From contig CACYBB010000016.1 in NCBI GenBank assembly GCA_902772585.1, forward strand, positions 1-64,000: a stretch of DNA of 64,000 nt. Reading direction: 5' to 3'. The DNA comes from an uncultured Bacteroidales bacterium (GTDB lineage Bacteria; Bacteroidota; Bacteroidia; Bacteroidales; Bacteroidaceae). Made by a program: the position numbers and the translations under genes. This document shows, in pieces, positions 43,923-51,746 of this stretch. The notes under the pieces were generated by a model. The model was not told the origin of the DNA. It made no database searches and was given only the letters and a program-made list of their open reading frames with translations. Numbering within the stretch: position 1 is the first letter of the stretch; each line of letters starts with the position of its first letter.

Positions 43923-44032
43923 CAGTCTAAAAAAATTCGTTGGTTGTAAATCGGCTGCAAAATTACAAAAAAAGTTTCATTTTGTTCTATATTTGCCAAA
44001 AAAGTTGTAATTTTGCAGGAAATAATTGATTT

Positions 44033-46183
44033 ATGATGTCATACTTCCCGATAACCAGTCCGACGCTCATCTTCTTTGTCGTGCTGCTCATCATCCTGCT
44101 GGCACCCATCATCATGGGTAAGCTGCGCATTCCGCACATCATCGGAATGGTGCTGGCTGGTGTGCTCATTGGCGAGCACGGAGTGCACCTGCTGGAGCGC
44201 GACAACTCGTTCGAGTTGTTCGGCAAGGTGGGACTGTTGTACATCATGTTTCTGGCAGGCTTGGAAATGGATATGGAGAGCGTCAAGAAGAACTCCAGGC
44301 GCATTCTCTGGTTTGGTCTGCTGACGTGTCTGGTGCCCTTGGTGCTGACCTACGTGATAGCGATGTGGCTGCTGGACTACTCGTCGACGGCCTCGTTCCT
44401 GCTGGGTTGCATCATGGCGTCGAACACACTCATCGCCTACCCCATCATCTCGCGCTACGGCATGGGCCGTCACCCCAGCGTGATGCTCAGCGTGGGAGCC
44501 TCGATGCTGTCGCTCTTCATGGCCCTGATGATGCTGGCGGCCCTGTCGGCATCGTACAGCAAGGACGTGGGCATCGGCTTCTGGCTGCTGTTCATCATCA
44601 AGTTTGCAGCCTTCTGCGTGCTCAGCGTCGTGCTCATTCCGAAGGTGACGCGCTACTTCCTGCGTCGCTACTCCGATGCCATCATGCAGTTCATCTACGT
44701 CCTGTCGGTGATGTTCCTCTCGGCAGCGCTGTCGGAGGCCATCGGTGTCGAGGGCATCGTGGGTGCGTTCATTGCTGGCCTTATATTAAATAGGTATATA
44801 CCCCATGTGTCGCCCCTGATGAACCGCATCGAGTTCATTGGCAACGCCATCTTCATCCCCTACTTCCTGATTGGTGTGGGCATGCTCATCAACGTGGGTT
44901 CGCTGTTCGACAGCTGGCGCATGCTGCTGGTCGTGGTGCTCATCGTCTTCTTCGGCACGTTTGGCAAGGCGCTGGCAGCCTATATCTCCAGCATCCTGTT
45001 CCGACTGACCAAGGCCGAGGGACACATGATGTTCGGACTGACCTGTGCCCACGCTGCTGGTGCCATCGCAATGGTGATGGTGGGCATGCGACTGGAGGTG
45101 GCACCAGGACAATATCTGGTGAACGACGAGATACTGAACGGTGTGGTCATCATGATACTCATCACCTGCATCATCTCCACGATGATGACGGAGAAGGCCT
45201 CGCAGGAACTGACCCTCATGGGCAGTCGTGCGGTCGGCGGTTTCCCCGTCGACTCCTCCCACTCGCCCAAGAACGAGAAGGTGCTCCTGTGCGTCAAGTA
45301 TCCTGACATAGCCCCCCAACTGCTGGAACTGGCCATCATGATGCGCAACCCCCAGCGCAATCGCGGACTAGTGGCGCTGAATGTGGTCTATGACGACCAA
45401 CAGGCCAGCAACCATCGCGAGGACGGACTGCGCCTGCTGGAACGACTGCAACAGCGCGCCTCGGCAGCCGACATACAGATGCAGACGCAGGTACGCCTGT
45501 CGTCGAACATTGCCAACGGCATCAAGCACGCCTTCCGCGAGTTCGGCTGCTCAGAGATTATCATGGGCATGCACGTTCACACGGACGTCAATCCTAAGTT
45601 CTGGGGCGAATTCCTGCAGAGTCTCTACAACGGCCTGAACCGTCAGATCGTGCTGACGCGCTTCGTACAACCCTTGAACACGCTGCGACGCATACAGGTC
45701 GTGGTACCCTCAAGAGCCGAGTTCGAGCCTGGCTTCCACCGCTGGCTGGAGCGACTGGCACGCTTTGCAGGCAATCTGGACTGTCGCATACAGTTTCATG
45801 GGCGCAACGAGTCGCTGGAACTCATCCGCGTCTATATCAACAACCACCATCCCAGCGTGCGTGCGGAGTACACCTTCATGGCCCACTGGAACGAACTGCC
45901 CCGCCTGGCTGAGCAAATCGGTCAGGACCACATGTTCGTCGTCATCACCGCCCGTAAGGGTACCATCTCCTACAAGAACGCCTTGGAGCGCCTGCCCAAG
46001 GAACTCATGCAGCACTTCTCGGGCAAGAACCTGATGATTATCTTCCCAGACCAGTACGGTACGCAGAAGGAGGAGTCGATGACCTTCACCGCTGCTCAGC
46101 ACCAGGAGGAAACCAGCTACTATGACGCCTTCGCTCGCTGGCTAAACAAGCAGCGCGCCAAGCGCGCCGCCCTCAAGAAATAG
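44033..46183 (+). CDS. CPA2-family cation:proton antiporter with Usp-like tail
   Basis: Inner membrane monovalent cation/H+ exchanger, 716 residues. About 12 membrane segments cover residues 8-400 (first ITSPTLIFFVVLLIILLAPIIM; later GVEGIVGAFIAGLIL and GMLINVGSLF), typical of the KefB/NapA-like group. No TrkA-N domain follows; rather, a 300-residue cytoplasmic part with two universal stress protein-like units (VLLCVKYPDIAPQLLELA and IQVVVPSRAEFEPGF), which may sense nucleotides or pH. Start MMS at 44033. A -7 box TAATTTTG at 44008-44015. Followed by a REP-like hairpin, then lolD. Confidence 0.85.
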   Translation: MMSYFPITSPTLIFFVVLLIILLAPIIMGKLRIPHIIGMVLAGVLIGEHGVHLLERDNSFELFGKVGLLYIMFLAGLEMDMESVKKNSRRILWFGLLTCLVPLVLTYVIAMWLLDYSSTASFLLGCIMASNTLIAYPIISRYGMGRHPSVMLSVGASMLSLFMALMMLAALSASYSKDVGIGFWLLFIIKFAAFCVLSVVLIPKVTRYFLRRYSDAIMQFIYVLSVMFLSAALSEAIGVEGIVGAFIAGLILNRYIPHVSPLMNRIEFIGNAIFIPYFLIGVGMLINVGSLFDSWRMLLVVVLIVFFGTFGKALAAYISSILFRLTKAEGHMMFGLTCAHAAGAIAMVMVGMRLEVAPGQYLVNDEILNGVVIMILITCIISTMMTEKASQELTLMGSRAVGGFPVDSSHSPKNEKVLLCVKYPDIAPQLLELAIMMRNPQRNRGLVALNVVYDDQQASNHREDGLRLLERLQQRASAADIQMQTQVRLSSNIANGIKHAFREFGCSEIIMGMHVHTDVNPKFWGEFLQSLYNGLNRQIVLTRFVQPLNTLRRIQVVVPSRAEFEPGFHRWLERLARFAGNLDCRIQFHGRNESLELIRVYINNHHPSVRAEYTFMAHWNELPRLAEQIGQDHMFVVITARKGTISYKNALERLPKELMQHFSGKNLMIIFPDQYGTQKEESMTFTAAQHQEETSYYDAFARWLNKQRAKRAALKK

Positions 46184-46187
46184 TGCG

Positions 46188-46208
46188 GTCAGCGGGTTCC
46201 CCGCTGAC
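46188..46208. repeat. REP-like palindrome, copy 1
   Basis: GTCAGCGGG (46188-46196), loop TTC, CCCGCTGAC (46200-46208). It lies between the antiporter stop and the lolD start. The same palindrome with loop TTT is found inside lolD at 46880-46900, and the flanking G and ACC are shared. Confidence 0.85.
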
Positions 46209-46222
46209 ACCCCGTTAGAAAT

Positions 46223-46942
46223 ATGATTACAATACAAAACATCACCAAGAGCTTCGGCTCCCTACAAGTCCTCAAGGGCATAGACCTCCACATTGATCGT
46301 GGCGAGGTGGTCAGCATCGTGGGCCCCAGTGGCGCTGGCAAGACCACCCTCCTGCAAATCATAGGCACCCTGGACCGTCCCGACAGCGGCAGTGTGCACG
46401 TCGATTCTGTCGACGTGACCACCCTCTCGCAGAAGAAGCTGGCCGACTTCCGCAATCGCCACATCGGCTTCGTCTTCCAGTTCCACCAGCTGCTGCCTGA
46501 GTTCACGGCCCTGGAGAACATCATGATACCTGCCTACATAGCAGGCACCTCGCAGAAGGCCGCCAAGCAGCGTGCCCTCGACCTGCTGCAGTTTATGGGT
46601 CTCAGCGACCGCGCCAGCCACAAGCCCTCAGAACTCTCGGGTGGCGAAAAGCAGCGCATAGCCGTTGCTCGTGCCCTGGTCAACAACCCTGCCGTCATCC
46701 TGGCCGACGAGCCCTCCGGCTCGCTCGACAGTCAGAACAAGCAGGAACTGCACCAGCTCTTCTTCGACCTGCGCGACCAGTACGGCCAGACCTTCGTCAT
46801 CGTCACCCACGACGAGCAGCTGGCCTCGATTACAGACCGCACCATTCACATGAAAGACGGCCTCTTGGACGTCCCTGTGGTCAGCGGGTTTCCCGCTGAC
46901 ACCGAAACCCCATCTACCCCATTAGACCCATTAGCCCCATGA
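46223..46942 (+). CDS. lolD: LolD-type ABC transporter ATPase with extended C-terminus
   Basis: ATPase of the MacB/LolD branch, which powers release of lipoproteins from the inner membrane. Walker [10 protein letters not shown] (about residues 34-42), Q-loop [17 protein letters not shown], signature [10 protein letters not shown], Walker [13 protein letters not shown] and switch His VTHDE are complete. The family ends after the TIHMKDG strand (about 217 residues). Here a tail of about 22 residues ([18 protein letters not shown]...) follows, coded by a REP-like palindrome (46880-46900) plus CCCATTAG-type repeats. No LolC/E gene is adjacent. The stop overlaps the cvfB start (ATGA). Confidence 0.85.
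   Translation: MITIQNITKSFGSLQVLKGIDLHIDRGEVVSIVGPSGAGKTTLLQIIGTLDRPDSGSVHVDSVDVTTLSQKKLADFRNRHIGFVFQFHQLLPEFTALENIMIPAYIAGTSQKAAKQRALDLLQFMGLSDRASHKPSELSGGEKQRIAVARALVNNPAVILADEPSGSLDSQNKQELHQLFFDLRDQYGQTFVIVTHDEQLASITDRTIHMKDGLLDVPVVSGFPADTETPSTPLDPLAP
46880..46900. repeat. REP-like palindrome, copy 2, within lolD
   Basis: GTCAGCGGG (46880-46888), loop TTT, CCCGCTGAC (46892-46900). It codes for the VVSGFPADT part of the LolD tail. Followed by CCCATTAGA/CCCATTAGC 9-bp repeats up to the next start codon. Confidence 0.85.
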
Positions 46943-47562
46943 TAAAACTCGGCGACTACAACACCCTCAGAATAAAGAAGCGCACAGACTTCGGCCTCTA
47001 TCTGGACGGTGGCGAGGAGGGCAACATCCTGCTGCCCAACCGCTACGTGCCCAAGGGCTACGTCATCGGACAGGAACTGGAAGTGTTCCTCTATCTGGAC
47101 CAAGACGAACGACTGGTAGCCACCACCGAGCACCCCATCGCCAAGGTCGGCGAATTTGCGTGGATGGAGTGCGCCTGGACCAACGAATATGGCGCTTTCC
47201 TGAACTGGGGCTTGATGAAAGACCTCTTCTGCCCCTTCCGCGAGCAGAAAACGCGCATGGTCAAGGGCCAGCGCTACTACGTCTATGTCATGGAGGACGA
47301 GAAGACCCACCGACTGATGGCCACCTCGAAAGTGGAGCGCTACCAGCAGAAAACGGGCTACGAACAGGCTCTCGACTTCTCTGACGAGCTGCTTCGCTAC
47401 CTCCAAACCCACGATGGCTACTGCGATTTAGGCGACAAAAGTCCCTCCGAGGACATCGCCGCCCGCTTTGGCGTTTCGAAAAAAGTTTACAAGAAAGCCG
47501 TCGGCGACCTCTACCGCCGCCACCTCATTACCCTCGCAGGCGACGGTCTCCACCTCGTCTAG
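46939..47562 (+). CDS. cvfB: S1-like RNA-binding protein, CvfB family, shortened
   Basis: Probable RNA-binding regulator of the CvfB/YitL family, cytoplasmic, 207 residues. The first S1-like domain ([24 protein letters not shown]) and second ([19 protein letters not shown]) are present, as is the C-terminal winged helix ([25 protein letters not shown]). The third S1 domain, about 70 residues between the second S1 and the winged helix in family members (about 275-280 residues), is missing: KVERY passes straight into [20 protein letters not shown]. The reading frame is intact. The 4-bp overlap with lolD implies coupled translation. Confidence 0.82.
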   Translation: MIKLGDYNTLRIKKRTDFGLYLDGGEEGNILLPNRYVPKGYVIGQELEVFLYLDQDERLVATTEHPIAKVGEFAWMECAWTNEYGAFLNWGLMKDLFCPFREQKTRMVKGQRYYVYVMEDEKTHRLMATSKVERYQQKTGYEQALDFSDELLRYLQTHDGYCDLGDKSPSEDIAARFGVSKKVYKKAVGDLYRRHLITLAGDGLHLV

Positions 47563-47849
47563 AGCAACTCATTGTTTCTCTTAAAGAGAAAAGTCGTTTC
47601 TCTTAAGGCGAGAAGCCTTTTCTCTCTGAGCGATAAGCCGTCCCGCTTACCACCCATTTCCCGTGCATTTGTGCTCGAAAAGTACATTGTGAAATATTTT
47701 TACAAGACATAAACAGGCAGGCAACATTCCTCACAAATTCACAATTCACAGTTTTTTTTCGAAGCCTACAAAAGCAATCGCTCAGGGATTTCTCCTTGAG
47801 CGATTTCCTTTGTTGCATGTTGCAATGTTGCAATAAGCACCTTCACAGT
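47563..47849. other. Intergenic stretch with hairpins and heptamer repeats
   Basis: No gene is seen. It contains a TTTCTCT/AGAGAAA hairpin (47575-47591) that may end the lolD-cvfB transcript, a partial second copy of the same motif at 47596-47625, two ATTCACA heptamers (47737-47750), and the terminator of the next lipoprotein (47776-47805). Confidence 0.6.
47776..47805 (-). terminator. Terminator of the 47.9-kb lipoprotein
   Basis: On the minus strand the arm AATCGCTCAAGGA pairs with TCCCTGAGCGATT around a GAAA loop, with one mismatch, followed by a GCTTTTG run. The first arm shares AATCGCTCAAG with the terminator at 48345-48381. Confidence 0.75.
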
Positions 47850-48224
47850 TTATTTTTTCTGCTTAGGGAAAATGACTACCCAGCCTTCATCGCCCCTACG
47901 GTCGCGTTCTCCAAAGACATCGATGTAGTTAACAGGATTGCCTTCCTCGTCGTAGAGATTGCACATCACACAGTTCTCATAGAATCGAGAGATGTGATAC
48001 ACCGTCTCACCATGAATGCCTGTAGCGCGACTAATGCTACAGCATATAGACAAGTCATCCTTGAACTCATCTTCCAGTGCTTTAGCCTGCGGAATCAGCC
48101 ATGCGGGCAGCTCGCTGTATTTATCCTCCGTGTTGTTTTGCTTTTCATCGTCACTGGAACATGCGCCCAGTGCTAATGCCATTACCCAAGCGATACAAAA
48201 TAAAAGTCCCTGTTTCATTGTCAT
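47850..48224 (-). CDS. Hypothetical small lipoprotein
   Basis: A 124-residue protein of no family that I recognise. Signal peptide and lipobox LGAC (Cys22), followed by SSDDE, the acidic export signal. The mature part has four or more Cys (ICCSIS, NCVMCNLYDEEG) and ends in EGWVVIFPKQKK. The CxxC-like motif YENCVMCNLYDEEGNPV might bind metal or form disulfides. A second Met is two codons downstream (48218). A -7-like TATATTTG box lies at 48257-48264 on the minus strand. It has its own terminator. Confidence 0.65.
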   Translation of the reverse strand: MTMKQGLLFCIAWVMALALGACSSDDEKQNNTEDKYSELPAWLIPQAKALEDEFKDDLSICCSISRATGIHGETVYHISRFYENCVMCNLYDEEGNPVNYIDVFGERDRRGDEGWVVIFPKQKK

Positions 48225-48304
48225 TCCATTTAGGGTTCAACATTTATTTCACCTTGCAAATATACGAAATCTTTTCTATAAACCATAAAAAATGTCGAAC
48301 TTTT

Positions 48305-48336
48305 TTTGCTTTTGTCATACAAATGCATTACCTTTG
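48305..48336 (+). promoter_or_regulatory. Orphan rightward promoter
   Basis: TTTG at 48305-48308, 20 nt, TACCTTTG at 48329-48336, as good a match as any in the window, but no rightward gene follows. The transcript would start near 48343, run into the hairpin 48345-48381 and then antisense to the lipoprotein gene at 48388-49269. Confidence 0.5.
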
Positions 48337-48344
48337 CAGACAAA

Positions 48345-48381
48345 AGAATCGCCCAAGAAGCCAGGCCTCTTGAGCGATTCT
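48345..48381 (-). terminator. Terminator of the 48.4-kb lipoprotein
   Basis: AGAATCGCCCAAGA (48345-48358) pairs with TCTTGAGCGATTCT (48368-48381). The single C/A mismatch becomes a U-G pair in the leftward RNA, followed by TTTTG. The hairpin fits the gene ending at 48388. Confidence 0.78.
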
Positions 48382-48387
48382 CGCTTT

Positions 48388-49269
48388 TCATATTACTAGA
48401 TTTTTCTTGCTACCAGTAATGTTGGTGAAGAAGGTGATGGTGCAACCACCATTGGCATTGTAGATAATAGAAATCTTACTGCCATTGCTGATGAACTTGT
48501 TGGGATTTGTAACATTGTTGATGACAAAATCCTCGAAGTTCTTAGAATCCCAAGAAGCACACTCGGTAACTTCCTTGCCAGCCTCTTTGTAGGTGAGATA
48601 GAGCTTGCCGCTTCTAGTGAACTCGAAGCCGAGAACGGTCTTATTCAACTTGCCAAGCTCGTCGATCGTCAGGCCAGCACCATTGTCGTTGGCATCCTTA
48701 CCCAGCTGTGACAGATCGCCACTCTGGTAAACCTTCAACATTTTCACATCACCATCCAGCGACAGAGACATATCCTTGAAGTTCCACTTACGGCAGATGT
48801 TGTTCAGGGCAGTGTTGCTCATATTCTCAATAACATGTCTGTTAGCATCTGCGTCGCCAGTGAAGTTATAGGTCTGGCCATCAATGGTAATCTCAACCTG
48901 AATCGTGAGATCAGCGTCACCAGTTGCTCTGGTTGTAAGGTCCTTAACGATACCCTTGACAGAACCACTCAGTGTGTAGATGCCATCCTTAGCGGTGTAC
49001 TTACCAACAACATAGTCGCCATCAATCTCAGCGACAGCATTGCCAGTCTCAGTAAAGGTGATACCTTTCAGTGTCTTACCACCAGATTTAATCGGATTGC
49101 CATTTGTGTCAACCATCTGGTCAAAGGCAACAGCATTCTTTGCACTTGTAGGAACGGGCAACACAACGTCGTGCTTAGGAGCTACGTAGTCATCATCGTC
49201 AGAGCCACAAGCGGTGAAGCCCAGGGCTACTGCAGCAGCCATAGCTGCGAGAATAAAAGTCTTTTTCAT
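48388..49269 (-). CDS. Hypothetical lipoprotein
   Basis: A 293-residue lipoprotein that I do not recognise. Signal peptide with lipobox FTAC (Cys21) and GSDDDD, a strong surface-export signal. The body is beta-rich and repetitive in style (GKTLKGITFTETGNAVAEIDGDYVVGKYTAKDG and GKLYLTYKEAGKEVTE), like a lipocalin- or DUF4840-type calycin fold, though I cannot assign one. It ends in FFTNITGSKKNLVI. Its ATG overlaps the stop of the preceding OMP gene by 4 bp, but this contact may be recent (see findings). Confidence 0.65.
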   Translation of the reverse strand: MKKTFILAAMAAAVALGFTACGSDDDDYVAPKHDVVLPVPTSAKNAVAFDQMVDTNGNPIKSGGKTLKGITFTETGNAVAEIDGDYVVGKYTAKDGIYTLSGSVKGIVKDLTTRATGDADLTIQVEITIDGQTYNFTGDADANRHVIENMSNTALNNICRKWNFKDMSLSLDGDVKMLKVYQSGDLSQLGKDANDNGAGLTIDELGKLNKTVLGFEFTRSGKLYLTYKEAGKEVTECASWDSKNFEDFVINNVTNPNKFISNGSKISIIYNANGGCTITFFTNITGSKKNLVI

Positions 49270-50120
49270 TTTCTGTGTAATTTTAAGTTATTGATTATCA
49301 TTTGTTTTCTTAGAAGATAAACGCCGATGGCCTCGATGGTCTTCATGGCATCGCGCAGGTCCTTATAGTCCTTATCCTCATTGGCGCGCGTGATGCGACC
49401 CTTCTCCACTTTCTCATAGCGGGTTACGAAGTCGCCCTGCTCGCTATCGTAGTACAACAGGTTGGTCTGCATCTCTGGCTTGCCCCAGAACTGAACACCC
49501 AGGTCGAACTGCAGACCTACGCTCTTGCGAGGAACGGCACGACCGAAACCAATACCGATATAGGGCTTGAAGCCGTTAACCTTCAGCTTAGCATCAACAT
49601 TGCCCTGAGCATCAGTAACGATGACATACTTCTCCATGATGGTGCTACCGCTCTTGCTGAGGTCGATACCAGCCAGACCAGCATAAGCAGGATTCATGAA
49701 CGGCTCCTTGTTGGTAACGGTAACGACGTCACTCTTGCCGAAATAAGCACCAGCGGTAAAGCGGAACGAACTGCGCTTTGAGGGATACCAGTCGAACAAG
49801 ATGCTGAAGTCGCCCATATTGAGCTTACCTTCCAGTTCTACCTCGTGAACATAGTGTCCATTGACGTAGAAGGCTGCCAAGTCGCTCTTGTCGAGGGTCA
49901 GCTTCTGCGAATACTTGATTTTTGGCATGAACGTGTAGCCTGCGCGTACAGCAAAATTAGCCGTCAGCGGTGCTGCCAACTGAAAACCAATACCAGTAGT
50001 TCCTGCAGAAACACCCAGACTAATATGGTTGAAAATACCATAATCGTCTTCATCCAACTGAGCGTGTGCCTGTCCAAAACCGAATAGTGCTGTTGCACAT
50101 ATCAAGAGTAATTTCTTCAT
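49266..50120 (-). CDS. Outer-membrane beta-barrel protein with altered C-terminus
   Basis: Predicted outer-membrane protein, 284 residues as read. Signal peptide MKKLLLICATALFGFGQAHA; then strands such as HISLGVSAGTTGIGFQLAAPLTANFAVRAGYTFMP and SFRFTAGAYFGKSD, an OmpW/porin-like small barrel. The final aromatic residue expected for a barrel is absent: after KTIEAIGVY the frame runs through LLRKQMIINNLKLHRK into the start of the next gene. The other frame holds ATC TTC TAA (49318-49310 on the minus strand), which would be an Ile-Phe-stop ending. The last strand is probably deleted. Confidence 0.68.
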   Translation of the reverse strand: MKKLLLICATALFGFGQAHAQLDEDDYGIFNHISLGVSAGTTGIGFQLAAPLTANFAVRAGYTFMPKIKYSQKLTLDKSDLAAFYVNGHYVHEVELEGKLNMGDFSILFDWYPSKRSSFRFTAGAYFGKSDVVTVTNKEPFMNPAYAGLAGIDLSKSGSTIMEKYVIVTDAQGNVDAKLKVNGFKPYIGIGFGRAVPRKSVGLQFDLGVQFWGKPEMQTNLLYYDSEQGDFVTRYEKVEKGRITRANEDKDYKDLRDAMKTIEAIGVYLLRKQMIINNLKLHRK

Positions 50121-50246
50121 AGTGTAATTGTTTTTTGAGTTAATGATTGTTTACTGTCTGCAAAGATAAGTAAAAAAAAGATATGTTCCAAACTTTTCAA
50201 AGAGAAATTTGGAACATATTTTAAGAATTGCCGAAAAATTGCAATT

Positions 50247-51683
50247 TTAGAACTCTGCAGACTTCGGTGTGCGCGGGAACGGAATGACGTCGCGGATATT
50301 CTGCATACCTGTAACGAACAGGATGAGACGCTCGAAACCGAGTCCGAAACCAGCATGAGGACATGAACCCCAACGACGGGTGTCGATGTACCACCACAGG
50401 TGGGTCTTGTCCATCTGGCGACGCTCAATCTCGCCCATCAGCTTGTCGTAGCTCTCCTCACGGACGGAACCACCAATGATTTCGCCAATCTGTGGGAACA
50501 GCACGTCGGTACCCTGCATGGTAGGACCAGGAGCAACGGCACCCTTGTAGCCTACACTACCCTCGCCCTGCTCTTCGTTCTGCTTCATGTAGAACGACTT
50601 GAAAGCACGTGGATAGTCGGTCATAATGACGGGCTTCTTGAAGTGCTCCTCCACGAGGTAGCGCTCGTGCTCTGAAGCGAGGTCGTCGCCCCAGTTGCAG
50701 GGAAACTCGAACTTCTTACCGTTCTTGATAGCCTCCTGCAGGATGTTGATACCCTCAGTATAAGGCAAGCGCACGAAGGTCTCCTTCAGCACACCCTCCA
50801 GGCGCTGAATCAGGGTCTTGTCAATCATCTGGTTCAGGAACTGCAGGTCGTCCTGACAGTTGTCGAGGGCCCACTTCACGCAATACTTGATGAAGTCTTC
50901 CTCCAAGTCCATCAGCTCTTCCTGGTCAAGGAAAGCAACCTCAGGTTCAACCATCCAGAACTCAGCCAAGTGGCGAGGGGTATTCGAATTCTCAGCGCGG
51001 AACGTAGGACCGAAGGTGTAGATAGCACCCAGGGCCGTAGCGCCCAACTCGCCCTCCAACTGACCAGAAACGGTCAGCGAGGTCTGCTCGCCAAAGAAGT
51101 CGTCATCGTAGATAATCTTGCCCTGCTCGTCCTTCTTCAGGTCGTAGAGGTTCTTGGTGGTTACCTGGAACATATTGCCTGCTCCCTCACAGTCGCTGGC
51201 TGTAATCAGCGGGGTGTGGAAGTAGAAGAAGCCATGCTCGTGGAAATAGGTGTGGATGGCCATCGCCATATTGTGACGGATACGCATCACGGCACCAAAG
51301 GTATTGGTACGCAGACGCATGTGGGCGTTCTTACGCATAGCCTCGAACGACTGACCCTTCTTCTGCATGGGATAGTCGTTGCCACAGAGTCCATAGACCT
51401 CCAACTTGGTGGCCTGAATCTCTGAAGACTGGCCAGCACCCTGGCTCTCGACCAGCGTACCCTCAGCACAAATGCAGGCACCTGTGGTGATGTCCTTCAG
51501 CAACTGCTCGTCAAACTTCGTGGGGTCAACGACCACCTGCACATTCTTGATGGTAGAACCATCGTTCAGCGCAATGAAGTCAACGGCCTTAGAGCTGCGA
51601 TGCGTGCGCACCCAGCCCTTCACACAAACCTCCTTACCATATTCTGTGCTCTTCAGCACATCAATTATCTTTGTTCTTTTCAT
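50247..51683 (-). CDS. asnS: Asparaginyl-tRNA synthetase
   Basis: Charges tRNA-Asn. It has 478 residues: N-terminal OB fold ([25 protein letters not shown]), class II motif 2 [21 protein letters not shown] region, and motif 3 [22 protein letters not shown] near the end, finishing with [10 protein letters not shown]. The residue pattern is AsnRS rather than AspRS. Downstream of rluB on the minus strand, separated by 63 bp that includes a G/C-rich palindrome. Confidence 0.95.
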   Translation of the reverse strand: MKRTKIIDVLKSTEYGKEVCVKGWVRTHRSSKAVDFIALNDGSTIKNVQVVVDPTKFDEQLLKDITTGACICAEGTLVESQGAGQSSEIQATKLEVYGLCGNDYPMQKKGQSFEAMRKNAHMRLRTNTFGAVMRIRHNMAMAIHTYFHEHGFFYFHTPLITASDCEGAGNMFQVTTKNLYDLKKDEQGKIIYDDDFFGEQTSLTVSGQLEGELGATALGAIYTFGPTFRAENSNTPRHLAEFWMVEPEVAFLDQEELMDLEEDFIKYCVKWALDNCQDDLQFLNQMIDKTLIQRLEGVLKETFVRLPYTEGINILQEAIKNGKKFEFPCNWGDDLASEHERYLVEEHFKKPVIMTDYPRAFKSFYMKQNEEQGEGSVGYKGAVAPGPTMQGTDVLFPQIGEIIGGSVREESYDKLMGEIERRQMDKTHLWWYIDTRRWGSCPHAGFGLGFERLILFVTGMQNIRDVIPFPRTPKSAEF

Positions 51684-51712
51684 CTTTGCACTAGTATTTA
51701 TAACTATCGACT

Positions 51713-51733
51713 CCCCTCCCTCACAGGGAGGGG
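51713..51733. repeat. G/C-rich palindrome between rluB and asnS
   Basis: CCCCTCCCT (51713-51721), loop CAC, AGGGAGGGG (51725-51733), followed by a second G-run and GGAG. No T-run follows, so it is more like a dispersed REP-type sequence than a terminator. Confidence 0.7.
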
Positions 51734-51746
51734 TCGGGGGAGAGTC

